From: Myxosarcina sp. GI1
GTDB lineage: Bacteria > Cyanobacteriota > Cyanobacteriia > Cyanobacteriales > Xenococcaceae
DNA length: 64,000 nt
Reading direction: 5' to 3'
NCBI RefSeq assembly: GCF_000756305.1
Contig: NZ_JRFE01000057.1
Coordinates: 24,077 to 88,076 of the forward strand
Below, piece after piece: positions 8,444 through 16,771 of the stretch. The position numbers and the translations under genes were made by a program. Each line of letters begins with the position of its first letter. The first letter of the stretch is position 1. The notes beneath the pieces were generated by a model. The model was not told the DNA's origin, did no database searches, and saw only the letters and a list, made by a program, of their open reading frames with translations.

Positions 8444-9367
8444 ATGCATGAGGAGATACTGGAACAATGGCAACATTCCCATAATTTTTCGCTCGATCGC
8501 GACCGTGCCGAACACAATACTACTACGGTAATGTGGCTGACGGCGATCGCCATGGTAGTGGAGATCGTAGCGGGAAGTTTCTTTGGCTCGATGGCTTTGC
8601 TAGCTGATGGTTGGCACATGGCAACTCATGTCGCAGCGTTTGGTATTGCCGTGTTTGCTTATCGTTATGCTCGCCGTCATGCTAATAATTCTAGATATAC
8701 ATTTGGTACGGGAAAAGTTACCGTTCTCGGTGGCTATACTAGTGCTGTTGCTCTGGCGGTAACGGCTTTAACTATTGCTGTCGAGTCTGTGACTCGTTTT
8801 TTTGAACCTATAGCGATTCAATTCAATGAAGCGATTGCTGTAGCTATTTTAGGTTTGATCGTAAACTTAGTAAGTGCTTGGTTGTTACAAGATCGTCATC
8901 ATCATGACCATCACCACCATCACCATCACGATTCTAATCTTCAGGCTGCTTATATTCACGTTCTCACCGACGCTCTGACTTCAATTTTGGCAATTATTGC
9001 TTTATTCGCTGGCAAGTATTTGAATTGGATTTGGTTGGATGCAGTGATGGGATTAGTCGGTGCGGGTGTTATTTCTAAATGGGCTTACGATCTAGTCCGA
9101 GATACGGGTACAATTTTGCTCGACGGGACGATTGATAAGCAAATAAAATTAGATATTATGACTGCTATTGAAGCAGATGCCGATAATCGGATCGCCGATT
9201 TGCACGTTTGGTATGTTGGTGAAAACTCTTTGGCTGCAACTATTTCCTTAGTTACTCACTACCCGAGATCGCCAGAATATTATAAAGGTTTGCTAAATGG
9301 AATATCTTCTCTCAGCCATGTTCTAGTAGAAGTCAACCAATGTCGGGGCGAACCCTGTCTGAAGTGA
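8444..9367 (+). CDS. dmeF: CDF-family Co/Ni efflux transporter, DmeF type
   Basis: 307 residues. The N-terminus HSHNFSLDRDR and the TM2 motif ADGWHMATH are typical of DmeF-type cation diffusion facilitators. Six membrane segments are expected, with a long His-rich cytoplasmic loop (HHHDHHHHHHHDSN) between TM4 and TM5, then HVLTDALTS as the second metal motif in TM5. A short cytoplasmic C-terminal domain ends CRGEPCLK. It should exchange Co2+/Ni2+ (perhaps Zn2+) for protons at the plasma membrane. AAGGAGTAG lies before the ATG. Confidence 0.85.
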   Translation: MHEEILEQWQHSHNFSLDRDRAEHNTTTVMWLTAIAMVVEIVAGSFFGSMALLADGWHMATHVAAFGIAVFAYRYARRHANNSRYTFGTGKVTVLGGYTSAVALAVTALTIAVESVTRFFEPIAIQFNEAIAVAILGLIVNLVSAWLLQDRHHHDHHHHHHHDSNLQAAYIHVLTDALTSILAIIALFAGKYLNWIWLDAVMGLVGAGVISKWAYDLVRDTGTILLDGTIDKQIKLDIMTAIEADADNRIADLHVWYVGENSLAATISLVTHYPRSPEYYKGLLNGISSLSHVLVEVNQCRGEPCLK

Positions 9368-9450
9368 AATACAAAGTAGCGAGCGAGCAGGGCGATAAAG
9401 TCAAACTTTTTGACAACCGACACTATGACTTAATTAATAATTATTTATCT

Positions 9451-9795
9451 ATGACTAAATCAAATCATCGAATTTCTCAAGAACATACATCAGAAATTTT
9501 TGCTCTGGCTGCCGAACTTCAGGCAAAACACGAACAAACCTACTCTCTAGCTGAACTAAGAGAAATTGGTGCAGAAGCTCATATTTCCCCAGAGTTTATC
9601 GATCGCGCCGTCAGACAGATACAGCTAAAAAAAAGACGTGCAGCTCTTCGAGCAACTATTGTTGACAACGTAATCAATTTAGGAGCGATTGCAGTTATAT
9701 TTGGTTTGTTTACAGGTTTTGCTGGATTGCCAAATCATTGTTCTTCGGCAGCACAAACGCAGCCAGAAAACTCTGAGTTGTTGCCTAATAGTTAG
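9451..9795 (+). CDS. small protein with helical domain and one membrane segment
   Basis: Start taken at ATG 9451 (114 residues). The same frame is open back to an ATG at 9340, but that part overlaps dmeF and reads as low-complexity extension. Residues about 5-60 form a charged helical region (SEIFALAAELQAKHEQTYSLAELREIG in two halves), followed by one hydrophobic segment near residues 75-95 and a polar tail. The helical part resembles a domain seen in assorted cyanobacterial membrane proteins, with no assigned function. Same strand as the metal run, 83 bp after dmeF. Confidence 0.55.
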   Translation: MTKSNHRISQEHTSEIFALAAELQAKHEQTYSLAELREIGAEAHISPEFIDRAVRQIQLKKRRAALRATIVDNVINLGAIAVIFGLFTGFAGLPNHCSSAAQTQPENSELLPNS

Positions 9796-9866
9796 AGATT
9801 AAATCCGTTTTTTAGCTTACTTAATGTTTTTCAGGCAATCGCATTGTATGTAAATAAATTTCTCGA

Positions 9867-10343
9867 ATGTCAAAGATCGATTTCTTGCGTTGGCTTAATT
9901 TACCCGAATTAAACGTCGCCGTTTTCTCCTTTCTGCTTAATTTCTTGTGGGAAATGCAGCAAATGCCTTTTTTTCAGATTCCATCTGAGTTTACCTGCAT
10001 AAATGTAGTTAACAATTGTACTCAGGCTACTGTAGGAGATGTGGGAATTTCACTTGCTGCTTTTGGGACTGTCGTAGTTCTGTCAAAGTCGCGTCGCTGG
10101 ATTCTCCAACCTAACTGGTGGCAAGTTGTTGTTTTTGTTTTGGTGGGAATTATGATTACGATAATTTTTGAAGCTTTGGCTACAGGAGTTTTAGATCGAT
10201 GGCAGTATGGCGAAGTTATGCCGACACTCCCAGTTTTCGGCACGGGCTTGTTACCCATACTTCAGTGGTTAATAATTCCACCCTTGATTATTTGGTTTGT
10301 AAAAAGACAACTTTCATCGATTAAACCTAAATCTTTAAATTGA
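9867..10343 (+). CDS. unknown four-helix membrane protein
   Basis: 158 residues with about four hydrophobic segments (near 15-33, 58-75, 85-108 and 128-148). Two Cys occur in the first extracytoplasmic loop (TCINVVNNCTQ). I do not recognise the family. The gene lies 71 bp after the previous one and 35 bp before a methyltransferase gene, so it is probably in the same transcript as the copper/cobalt genes. Confidence 0.6.
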   Translation: MSKIDFLRWLNLPELNVAVFSFLLNFLWEMQQMPFFQIPSEFTCINVVNNCTQATVGDVGISLAAFGTVVVLSKSRRWILQPNWWQVVVFVLVGIMITIIFEALATGVLDRWQYGEVMPTLPVFGTGLLPILQWLIIPPLIIWFVKRQLSSIKPKSLN

Positions 10344-10378
10344 GTAAGTCGTTAAACCGACGAAATACGAGTAAATAA

Positions 10379-11035
10379 ATGAACGTTAAATCTGCTGATA
10401 AATCTACTCCAGGCTGGTATCAACGACTCTTTGCTTGGCTAATGGCTCATGCTACGGCTAAATATGAAGCAGAAATGAGCGATCGCAAGCAGGAATTGTT
10501 TGCCGATCTGCACGGTAATATCCTAGAAATTGGACCTGGAACTGGACCTAATCTACGTTATTATCCTGGCGATGTTCGTTGGCTCGGAATCGAGCCAAAT
10601 ACTCATATGTATCCCTACCTTCTGCAAGAAGCAGAACGAGTAAGATTGAACATTGACATTAAAAATGGAACTGCCGAACGGTTAGATGTAGAAGATAACA
10701 GTATCGATGCGGTAGTCAGCACGTTGGTTTTATGTTCGGTAGAAAATCTCTCTACCGTGCTGCAAGAGATTCTGCGAGTACTAAAACCAGGTGGACGATT
10801 TTTCTTTCTCGAACACGTAGCTGCACCACAGAAAACCCGACTGCGACGAATACAAAACTGGATACAGCCTGTCTGGACAGTTCTCGGCGATGGCTGTCAT
10901 CCCAATCGCGAAACCTGGATCGCACTAGAAAATGCAGGATTTAAGCGAGTTGATTATCAGCATTTCCGAGCGGATGTTCCAGCGATTGTCAGCCCACAGA
11001 TTATTGGAGTGGCAGTTAAGAAGGCGCAATTCTAG
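10379..11035 (+). CDS. class I SAM-dependent methyltransferase
   Basis: 218 residues with the Rossmann-like methyltransferase fold. Motif I is ILEIGPGTGPNLRYY, an acidic residue ends strand 2 (WLGIEPN), DAVVSTLVLCSV is motif IV, and LKPGGRFFFLEH is post-motif. The overall pattern resembles the methyltransferase-11 group related to METTL7. The substrate cannot be read from sequence. As the last gene of the plus-strand run starting at 4272 it could methylate a metalloid or thiol, but that is speculation. It converges with the minus-strand merR gene, 31 bp apart. Confidence 0.8.
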   Translation: MNVKSADKSTPGWYQRLFAWLMAHATAKYEAEMSDRKQELFADLHGNILEIGPGTGPNLRYYPGDVRWLGIEPNTHMYPYLLQEAERVRLNIDIKNGTAERLDVEDNSIDAVVSTLVLCSVENLSTVLQEILRVLKPGGRFFFLEHVAAPQKTRLRRIQNWIQPVWTVLGDGCHPNRETWIALENAGFKRVDYQHFRADVPAIVSPQIIGVAVKKAQF

Positions 11036-11066
11036 TAAAATCAGGCTATGCAATTTGTTTACAGAA

Positions 11067-11507
11067 CTAATTAATAGATTCGATTAACCCACAGATTTTG
11101 CCCCGACAAATTTGCTTGGGTGTAGGAGCAGAGACATCCGCTAACAATCTATCTATTTCTTTATATCTACTGGCTATTTCTCGACGTAAAGACACCATTT
11201 CTTCAATTTTGCGGTCTAAATCGTCAAGATGTTGCTTAACCATTGTTTTGAGGCTGGCACAAGGAGGCGTTCCTTTAATTCTAACAGTGATTAGCTGTTT
11301 GATTTCATCCAAAGACAGCCCGAATCTTTTGGCTTTTTGAATGAAGCGCAAACGTTCTTCATTTTCTTCTCCATAGATACGGTATCCTGATTCAGTGCGC
11401 TTTGAAGGTTCGAGTAATCCCAAGCGTTCGTAATAGCGGATTGTATGAGCCGATATCCCCACGCGATCGCTCAATTTACCAATTAACCAGCCATCTCGAT
11501 CTGTCAT
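11067..11507 (-). CDS. MerR-family metal-responsive regulator (first copy)
   Basis: 146 residues: winged helix-turn-helix at 8-75 with ISAHTIRYYERLGLLEPSKR, a dimerisation helix, and Cys83 (TPPCASL), Cys134 and Cys139 (ICRGKIC). The three Cys match the positions used by Zn/Cd/Pb/Hg-sensing MerR proteins better than the two-Cys CueR pattern, so a soft divalent metal is the likely inducer. It follows the thioredoxin-like gene on the same strand, and both probably derive from the MerR-type promoter at 11898-11929. Confidence 0.85.
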   Translation of the reverse strand: MTDRDGWLIGKLSDRVGISAHTIRYYERLGLLEPSKRTESGYRIYGEENEERLRFIQKAKRFGLSLDEIKQLITVRIKGTPPCASLKTMVKQHLDDLDRKIEEMVSLRREIASRYKEIDRLLADVSAPTPKQICRGKICGLIESIN

Positions 11508-11586
11508 TTTGCTTAAATTAAATAGTTGATGATAAGACTAATTCATCAAGTAGAGTAGACAATGCCTATCCTACTATTATCTAACT

Positions 11587-11862
11587 CTATCCCTGTCCAA
11601 TACCAGCAGCTACAAGCATTTCGCGAGATACAGGCTGTTGGTTCTGACAGCATTCAGCCAGTTGACCATTAACAACTACAGCAGGAATTCGATGAATTCC
11701 ATAGCTCGTTTTTTTCTGAAGACATTCATTAGTAGCACATCCCTCGCGCAAATCGTAAATTTTTACTTCACAGTTAGAACAAGCTAAATCTCGTACCAGC
11801 TTGACGGTTTCATCACACAAAGGACACCCAGCAGTGAATACTTCTACTAATCGTTTTGTCAT
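11587..11862 (-). CDS. thioredoxin/glutaredoxin-like protein linked to merR
   Basis: 91 residues with a redox loop AGCPLCDE (Cys13, Cys16) and cis-Pro60 (RIPAVVV), the core of a small thioredoxin fold. Extra Cys at 28, 31, 42, 47, 71 and 72 (ACSNC, GCATNEC, ECCQ) make it unusually Cys-rich and able to bind soft metals. Such CPxC proteins are often next to merR genes. It is the first gene after the operator at 11898-11929, 80 bp before merR. Confidence 0.75.
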   Translation of the reverse strand: MTKRLVEVFTAGCPLCDETVKLVRDLACSNCEVKIYDLREGCATNECLQKKTSYGIHRIPAVVVNGQLAECCQNQQPVSREMLVAAGIGQG

Positions 11863-11897
11863 CTCTTTTTCCTCTAAAATATTGTCGTTCTAAATTT

Positions 11898-11929
11898 AGC
11901 TTAAACTTTAGAGCTAGCTCTAATGTCAA
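11898..11929 (-). promoter_or_regulatory. MerR-type promoter of the thioredoxin-merR unit
   Basis: On the minus strand TTGACA (11924-11929) and TAAGCT (11898-11903) are 20 bp apart. The spacer contains the perfect 16-bp palindrome TTAGAGCTAGCTCTAA (11908-11923). Its sequence differs from the ACTCTCTAG/CTAGAGAGT type found at the other four sites, so it is probably the target of the first MerR protein, encoded in the same unit. Confidence 0.75.
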
Positions 11930-11971
11930 GAGAAAATAAGATTTTGTGCTTGATTTCTCAGACTTTTTTAG

Positions 11972-12364
11972 ATGCAGCAGCCTTTTGGTAGATGGCTGGT
12001 TGGTTTAGTTGGCGCGATTATCATAGGTATTGGTTTTTATAAAATTTATTTCGCTTGCAGAGTTAAGTTTCACAGAAAGCACAGGATCGAGAAGCTTGGA
12101 ACGATACAGGAACAGACGCTAGTTCATATCAGTCGCTTTGGAATAGCTGCTAGGGGTGTTGTCTTTACGATCGCTGGTTTTTTTGTAGTTGACGCTGCTA
12201 AAAATTACAATCCGCAAGAAGTGAAAGGTTTAGATGGAGCTTTATTGACCTTAGCCCTACAACCTTATGGTAAAGTTTTGTTGACTATAGCAGCTTTGGG
12301 TCTTATAGCTTTTGCAGTATGTTTGTTGCTAAAGGTTCGCTATCGTCGGGTCGAAATAAATTAG
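11972..12364 (+). CDS. DUF1206-like membrane protein, probably 5'-truncated
   Basis: 130 residues with three hydrophobic segments. The order QPFGRWLVGLVG...FYKIY followed by HISRFGIAARGVVF...GAL..L...PYGKVLL is that of the second and third repeats of DUF1206 proteins, which usually have three repeats and about 270 residues. Here the frame starts directly at the second repeat. The upstream DNA holds the merR promoter, so the N-terminal half has probably been lost. It ends 7 bp before the convergent kinase gene. Expression is doubtful. Confidence 0.6.
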   Translation: MQQPFGRWLVGLVGAIIIGIGFYKIYFACRVKFHRKHRIEKLGTIQEQTLVHISRFGIAARGVVFTIAGFFVVDAAKNYNPQEVKGLDGALLTLALQPYGKVLLTIAALGLIAFAVCLLLKVRYRRVEIN

Positions 12365-12370
12365 AAAGTA

Positions 12371-13723
12371 TCAATTGCTTTCTAGTTTAGGTAACTTAAC
12401 GATAAATGTACTTCCTACCCCTAATTCGCTTTCGAGTTCGATGCTACCTCGATGAGCTTGAACGATCGCCCTAGCTATAGCCAAACCCAATCCCGAACCG
12501 CCTGTCTGTCTGGAGCGATCGCTCTGAATACGATAAAAGCGATCGAAAATTCGCTTTTGCTCTGGCTTGGAAATGCCAATTCCCGTATCGCGAACGTGAA
12601 TTAAACTATTAGAATAAGTCGATTCTAAAATTATATCTACCTTACCACCTGCTGGAGTGTAGTTAATAGCGTTAATAACTAAATTAGATACTAGTCGATA
12701 CAGTTGTTCGGAGTTACCTATTACCTCTAAAGACTCCGATCCATCATTCTGCAACTTTAATTCGAGATTGGCAGCGATCGCTAAAGCGGCAAATTCTTCA
12801 GCGATATCGCCAACTAAATCATTGAGTATAACCGACTCGTTGAATGATGTTTTAAAACTCGATAATTGACGGTCTAGACGGCTCAAAATCAGTAAATCGG
12901 ACACAATTTGTGATAGTCTCTGATTCTGTCTGTTTATAGTTTGCAGCGTATTTTTGGCATTGACTTCGCTCGGAGTGAGTTTCATTAGAGACGATTCTAC
13001 CGTCGCTCTAATCGCTGCTAAAGGCGTTCTTAATTCGTGAGCGGCATCGGCGGTAAACTGTTGAATTTGCCGATAGGAGCGGTAAATTGGCTGCATTGCT
13101 TTACCTACCCACCACCAAGCACCAAGAGTCACTAAGAACATGGCAAGAGGCCATCCTAGTATTAAGATCCATCTAACGTTACCTAAATAGTCGTTAAAAT
13201 TTTCTAGGGAGCGTCCTACTTGGAGATAACCCCAAACTCGATTGTCTTTGGTGTGTAGAGTTAGAGAAATTTGGCGATAGGGTAGTCCTCGATTATCCCG
13301 AAGAGTTTGCCATTGAAGATCGCTTTTAGAAATAGATAAGGCATTAAATCTTCTTCCTGCAATAGCTAGAGGTTCTCGAGCGGGAGTTAGCAAACGCACG
13401 TAATACTCTATTTGATAAATTGCGCCAATCTGGGAAAGAGCATTATTTAGCTCGACGCAACGCCGATTGTAAGGACAAATATCTGGTAGAAGACTTTTAA
13501 TTCTGGGTTCTAATTTTCCTGGCTGGCTGAGAAGAGTTGAAAATCCGTTATGAAGCGTATTGGCAACCGATGTTAGTTCGCGATCGACCGTAACTCGATG
13601 GGCGTGAGCTACCATTTGATAGAGACTAAATTCGCAAATCGTCAGAATGATACCCATCACCACAATAAACCAAATGGCTAATTGCCTACGGGTTTTTCTG
13701 AAAAGCCAATTTTGATTTATCAT
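12371..13723 (-). CDS. sensor histidine kinase, CopS/Hik31-like (first pair)
   Basis: 450 residues: TM1 (about 13-37), a periplasmic sensor region of about 150 residues with the Cys pair ICPYNRRC, TM2 (about 185-205), then HisKA with FTADAAHELRTPLAA (phospho-His in the H box), and HATPase with NLVINAINYTP (N box), RDTGIGI and GGSGLGLAIA (G boxes). It is closely related to the kinase at 37095-38441 in length and sequence. With its neighbour it resembles the copper-responsive CopS/CopR pairs of cyanobacteria. It lies 10 bp after the response regulator gene. Confidence 0.85.
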   Translation of the reverse strand: MINQNWLFRKTRRQLAIWFIVVMGIILTICEFSLYQMVAHAHRVTVDRELTSVANTLHNGFSTLLSQPGKLEPRIKSLLPDICPYNRRCVELNNALSQIGAIYQIEYYVRLLTPAREPLAIAGRRFNALSISKSDLQWQTLRDNRGLPYRQISLTLHTKDNRVWGYLQVGRSLENFNDYLGNVRWILILGWPLAMFLVTLGAWWWVGKAMQPIYRSYRQIQQFTADAAHELRTPLAAIRATVESSLMKLTPSEVNAKNTLQTINRQNQRLSQIVSDLLILSRLDRQLSSFKTSFNESVILNDLVGDIAEEFAALAIAANLELKLQNDGSESLEVIGNSEQLYRLVSNLVINAINYTPAGGKVDIILESTYSNSLIHVRDTGIGISKPEQKRIFDRFYRIQSDRSRQTGGSGLGLAIARAIVQAHRGSIELESELGVGSTFIVKLPKLESN

Positions 13724-13733
13724 TATTGCCCGT

Positions 13734-14444
13734 TTACTCTGAAACTAAGTAAGGATTGGAATCAAAACGATAACCCAAGCCGTAAATGGTTTCAATAGGG
13801 TCGGCACAGCCACAATCAGCAAGCTTACGTCTTAACAATCTTACCTGTGCGGCAACAACATTGCTCATAGTTTCAGCGTTCCAGTCCCAAAGCTGCGATA
13901 AAATTTGGTCGCGGCTAACAATGCGATCGGGATGCCGCATAAAATATTCGAGTAGCTGAAATTCTTTGCTAGTTAGAGGAACTGTTTGCTGGCAATTTTG
14001 AGCATCGCAGACACAAACCGAATTGCTACTGTAATCGAGAGACAGACAGCCTAAAGTTAACTGTTGTGGTGCGAGTTCGGGCGATCGCCTCTGTAATGCC
14101 CGTATTACTGCTAGTAACTCTTGCATACCAAATGGTTTAACCAGATAATAGTCCGCACCTGTATCCAAACCAGTTACCTTATCTTCGATCTCGCTTTTAG
14201 CGGTCAACATTAATACTGGTAAAAAGCTTTTTTGTCTTCTCAATCGTCGCAGGAGTTCAATTCCCGATAATCCTGGTAGCATCCAGTCAAAAATCGCTAC
14301 GTGATATTCTATCTCTTCGGTTTCTAAATAGTTCCAGGCTTCATGACCATCTAAAACCCAATCAACAACATAATTGTGTTGATTTAACGTATCTTTTAGG
14401 GCTGCTCCCAAATCTGGCTCATCTTCAACTAACAAAATTCGCAT
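13734..14444 (-). CDS. OmpR-family response regulator, CopR-like (first pair)
   Basis: 236 residues. The receiver domain has the acidic pair in LLVEDEPDLG, phospho-acceptor Asp in FDWMLPG, and Lys in VKPFG. The winged-helix DNA-binding domain is LTSKEFQLLEYF...SRDQILSQLWDW...VAAQVRLLRRKL...IYGLGYRF. Partner of the kinase at 12371. The nearest TTTCAT direct repeat (14736-14752) lies about 290 bp upstream, in the orientation of this gene, which suggests autoregulation. A Cys-rich insert (VCVCDAQNCQQ) before the DNA-binding domain is not present in the second copy. Confidence 0.85.
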   Translation of the reverse strand: MRILLVEDEPDLGAALKDTLNQHNYVVDWVLDGHEAWNYLETEEIEYHVAIFDWMLPGLSGIELLRRLRRQKSFLPVLMLTAKSEIEDKVTGLDTGADYYLVKPFGMQELLAVIRALQRRSPELAPQQLTLGCLSLDYSSNSVCVCDAQNCQQTVPLTSKEFQLLEYFMRHPDRIVSRDQILSQLWDWNAETMSNVVAAQVRLLRRKLADCGCADPIETIYGLGYRFDSNPYLVSE

Positions 14445-14868
14445 CTCGTATTTTACCTATTTATTCTGACGATTGTTTTAATTTAGGTAATTACTAAATT
14501 TAATAATATTGCTAATTATAAATATTAGTTTATAAAACAAAAGCTTCGATAAAAAACAGAGTTTTTAAATTAAAATATATTATTTTGGTCGGGTAATTAT
14601 CGATCGTTATTGTTATAAAAATATTTTTATTCTGTATTTATAGCCTATCATAATCTGCTTTTGCAGTACAATACTATGAATTGCAGATAAGTTTTAAATA
14701 TAAAAATGACTATTAAAATTTCTTACAACATAAAAATGAAATTAGAATGAAATGTCTTTCTTTCTTTAGTCATAAATTACGATTCACTCATAAGAAAGAT
14801 GTGATGTTTATTCAACCTCTATAGCTTAGAAATTGTAGGTAAAACTACACTACAACAAAACCAATAAT
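14445..14868. other. AT-rich intergenic region between copR-like and csp-like genes
   Basis: About 420 bp of very AT-rich DNA without a credible ORF. It holds the minus-strand promoters of the response regulator/kinase pair and the plus-strand promoter of the Cys-rich copper protein. The only clear element is the 11-bp-period direct repeat at 14736-14752. Confidence 0.6.
14736..14752 (-). promoter_or_regulatory. CopR-like direct repeat (TTTCAT-N5-TTTCAT)
   Basis: On the minus strand TTTCAT (14747-14752), 5 bp, then TTTCAT (14736-14741): the 11-bp period expected for an OmpR-family dimer. The same element in closely similar form is found at 39219-39235, 42410-42426 and 46012-46028. Its orientation points to the response regulator gene, but the copper-storage gene at 14884 could also use it. 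Confidence 0.6.
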
Positions 14869-14883
14869 GTGGAAAATTCAATT

Positions 14884-15234
14884 ATGACAGCTTCTACTAC
14901 TCAATCATCCAATTTAGATTCATGTATTCAGGCTTGCCTTGATTGTCTAAAAGATTGCGAGAACTGCGCTACCGCTTGTTTAAACAGCGACATGGTGCAA
15001 ATGATGTCTAAGTGTATCGAACTATGTCGTGACTGTTCCGACACCTGTGACCTTTGCGCCCGTTTGATGATGCGTTCCTCTGGTATTCACGCTCAAATGT
15101 GTGGTGTCTGCGTCGATGCTTGCGATCGCTGCGCTGAAGAATGCGGCAAACATGATAGCGACCACTGCCAACGCTGTGCCGAATCCTGTCGTCGCTGTGC
15201 CGAATCTTGCCGTCAAATGGCAGCAGCAGCATAA
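14884..15234 (+). CDS. four-helix-bundle copper storage protein (Csp-like, DUF326)
   Basis: 116 residues from ATG 14884, with 21 Cys. Most are in CxxxC/CxxC spacings along four predicted helices, e.g. CIQACLDCLKDC and CQRCAESCRRCAESC. This is the pattern of Csp proteins, whose Cys line the core of a four-helix bundle and bind many Cu(I) ions. No signal peptide or Tat motif is present, so it should be the cytosolic Csp3 type. A GTG at 14869 is a possible earlier start. Flanked by copper-type regulators, it is likely a copper buffer. Confidence 0.85.
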   Translation: MTASTTQSSNLDSCIQACLDCLKDCENCATACLNSDMVQMMSKCIELCRDCSDTCDLCARLMMRSSGIHAQMCGVCVDACDRCAEECGKHDSDHCQRCAESCRRCAESCRQMAAAA

Positions 15235-15330
15235 GTTTGAATTGCTACTGGCTGTCGAAGCATAAGTATTTGTCAGCTAGTAGCCATTTTAAACAACAAA
15301 TTTCTAGAAGCAATTTTTCTCGCCAAATAC

Positions 15331-15362
15331 TTGACTCTACAGTTGACTGTAGAGTTTATTCT
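15331..15362 (+). promoter_or_regulatory. MerR-type promoter of the glutaredoxin-MauE gene
   Basis: TTGACT (15331-15336), 20-bp spacer, TATTCT (15357-15362). The spacer carries the inverted repeat ACTCTACAG...CTGTAGAGT. It differs from the 16281 and 49316 operators by two symmetric positions in each arm, so it may be a weaker or distinct target of the same MerR regulator. Confidence 0.75.
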
Positions 15363-15398
15363 ATATTCATAGCATTTTAAAACGCTTGACATACAATT

Positions 15399-16202
15399 AT
15401 GACTAATACTCTAAAAAACACAGAAAAAGTAAGAGTATATCGGATGTTAACCCCCGAACACGAATGTCCTTGGGGAGTTAAGACAGTTAAATTACTCAAT
15501 GAACAAGGGATCGATTTTGAAGACCACAAACTGCGATCACGTGAAGAGATAGATGAGTTCAAAGCCAAACACAATGTCAAAACTACGCCTCAGATTTTTG
15601 CAGGGGATGAGAGAATTGGTGGCTATTCTGACTTAGCCGAAAAATTGGATGTCGAGGTAGAAGAAGAAGAGGATGAAACTTCTTACGTTCCCGTTATCGC
15701 CGTCTTTTCCTCCGCAGGGCTACTAGCTTTGGCTACCACTATGGGCATAACTGGGTTTATGGGTTACTCTCTATCCCTGCTGGCTACCCTCAAGCTAATG
15801 GATATCGAATCTTTTGCCCAAGGTTTTGAAAAATACGACCTAATTACCAAAAGAATTCGACCCTACGCCAAAGTATATCCTTTTGCTGAATTAGCGATCG
15901 GGCTGGGCTTTTTGTCGGGAGTTGCACCCATAGCAACAGGAGTAGCTTCTCTAGCTATTGGTGTTAGTGGCGGAATTTCTGTATTCAAAGCGGTATACAT
16001 CGACAAATTAGACCTCAACTGTGCCTGTGTTGGTGGTGGTTCGAGAACGCCATTAGGTGTCGTCAGCTTTGCCGAGAATGCGATTATGGCAGTTATGGGT
16101 GGAGTACTTCTGTTCAATACTTTTACAGGCGAAGCGGAAACAGCCAAAATTAAAGAAGCCGAACCTGCTGCGATCGTTCGCTTGCAAGAGGCTGTTAAAT
16201 AG
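15399..16202 (+). CDS. glutaredoxin-MauE/DoxX fusion membrane protein
   Basis: 267 residues. The N-terminal domain (about 10-85) is glutaredoxin-like with a CPWG site at Cys23 and TTPQIFAGDERIGG (cis-Pro and glutathione-binding loop). After an acidic linker (EVEEEEDE) come about four membrane segments (about 95-245) of MauE/DoxX type, with CACVGG in a loop. Such fusions probably pass electrons or thiol equivalents across the membrane, here under metal control through the MerR-type promoter at 15331. A decayed copy of its C-terminal half lies at 28128-28415. Confidence 0.8.
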   Translation: MTNTLKNTEKVRVYRMLTPEHECPWGVKTVKLLNEQGIDFEDHKLRSREEIDEFKAKHNVKTTPQIFAGDERIGGYSDLAEKLDVEVEEEEDETSYVPVIAVFSSAGLLALATTMGITGFMGYSLSLLATLKLMDIESFAQGFEKYDLITKRIRPYAKVYPFAELAIGLGFLSGVAPIATGVASLAIGVSGGISVFKAVYIDKLDLNCACVGGGSRTPLGVVSFAENAIMAVMGGVLLFNTFTGEAETAKIKEAEPAAIVRLQEAVK

Positions 16203-16280
16203 ATAAACATCATTATATTGCTTCTAATTACCTTGACCAACGATTGGTCACACGCGCTCAAAGTAAATTCGGGCGACCGA

Positions 16281-16312
16281 TTGACTCTCTAGTCGGCTAG
16301 AGAGTTTATACT
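16281..16312 (+). promoter_or_regulatory. MerR-type promoter of the second merR gene
   Basis: TTGACT (16281-16286), 20-bp spacer, TATACT (16307-16312). The spacer holds the perfect inverted repeat ACTCTCTAG...CTAGAGAGT. Since it lies directly before the second merR gene, it is the best candidate for that protein's own operator, and links it to the near-identical sites at 4207 and 49316. Confidence 0.8.
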
Positions 16313-16342
16313 TTATTAGTAGCAAAATAACTGTAAGGTAAG

Positions 16343-16762
16343 ATGTCTTATTTGAAAATTGGAGAATTAGCCAAGCAAACGGGTTTTGCTGTAGGAACTT
16401 TACGTTACTACAGCGATCTTGGACTTTTAGTTCCCGTACAGAGAGGCGATAATGGCTATCGTTACTATAGCCAAGAAGCAGGTTCACAGGTGCAGTTTAT
16501 TAAAAAAGCTCAGACTCTGGGATTCACTCTAGAAGAAATCAAACAAATTCTCGATGTACGCGATCGCGGAGAAAAACCCTGCGATTTAGTACGGGGTTTA
16601 TTAGATGACAAGATCGAGCAACTAGAAATTCAGATTAAGCGGATGAATCTGTTCAAAAAAGAATTAGAAGGGTATCGTACTAGTTGGCTCGATAATCCCG
16701 ACCCACAATCGAACTTGGATGAGGTTTGTCCTTTAATTTCTAGCGTATCCATAGTATCTTGA
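16343..16762 (+). CDS. MerR-family metal-responsive regulator (second copy)
   Basis: 139 residues: helix-turn-helix with FAVGTLRYYSDLGLLVP, dimer helix, Cys80 (EKPCDL) and Cys129 (EVCPLISS). The first Cys matches the one used by divalent-metal MerR sensors, while the C-terminal loop has a single Cys instead of the CueR pair. The metal is therefore uncertain. Its operators precede a Cu chaperone/ATPase run and a multicopper oxidase operon, which favours copper. It likely activates five promoters in this window or a subset of them. Confidence 0.85.
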   Translation: MSYLKIGELAKQTGFAVGTLRYYSDLGLLVPVQRGDNGYRYYSQEAGSQVQFIKKAQTLGFTLEEIKQILDVRDRGEKPCDLVRGLLDDKIEQLEIQIKRMNLFKKELEGYRTSWLDNPDPQSNLDEVCPLISSVSIVS

Positions 16763-16771
16763 CTAATCAAA

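Noticed and set aside
8890-8940. CAT/CAC-rich tract in dmeF as a simple-sequence repeat
   Set aside because: It encodes the His-rich metal loop of DmeF and is in frame.
10732-10944. 70-residue plus-strand ORF inside the methyltransferase gene
   Set aside because: Out-of-frame shadow; the methyltransferase frame carries all motifs.
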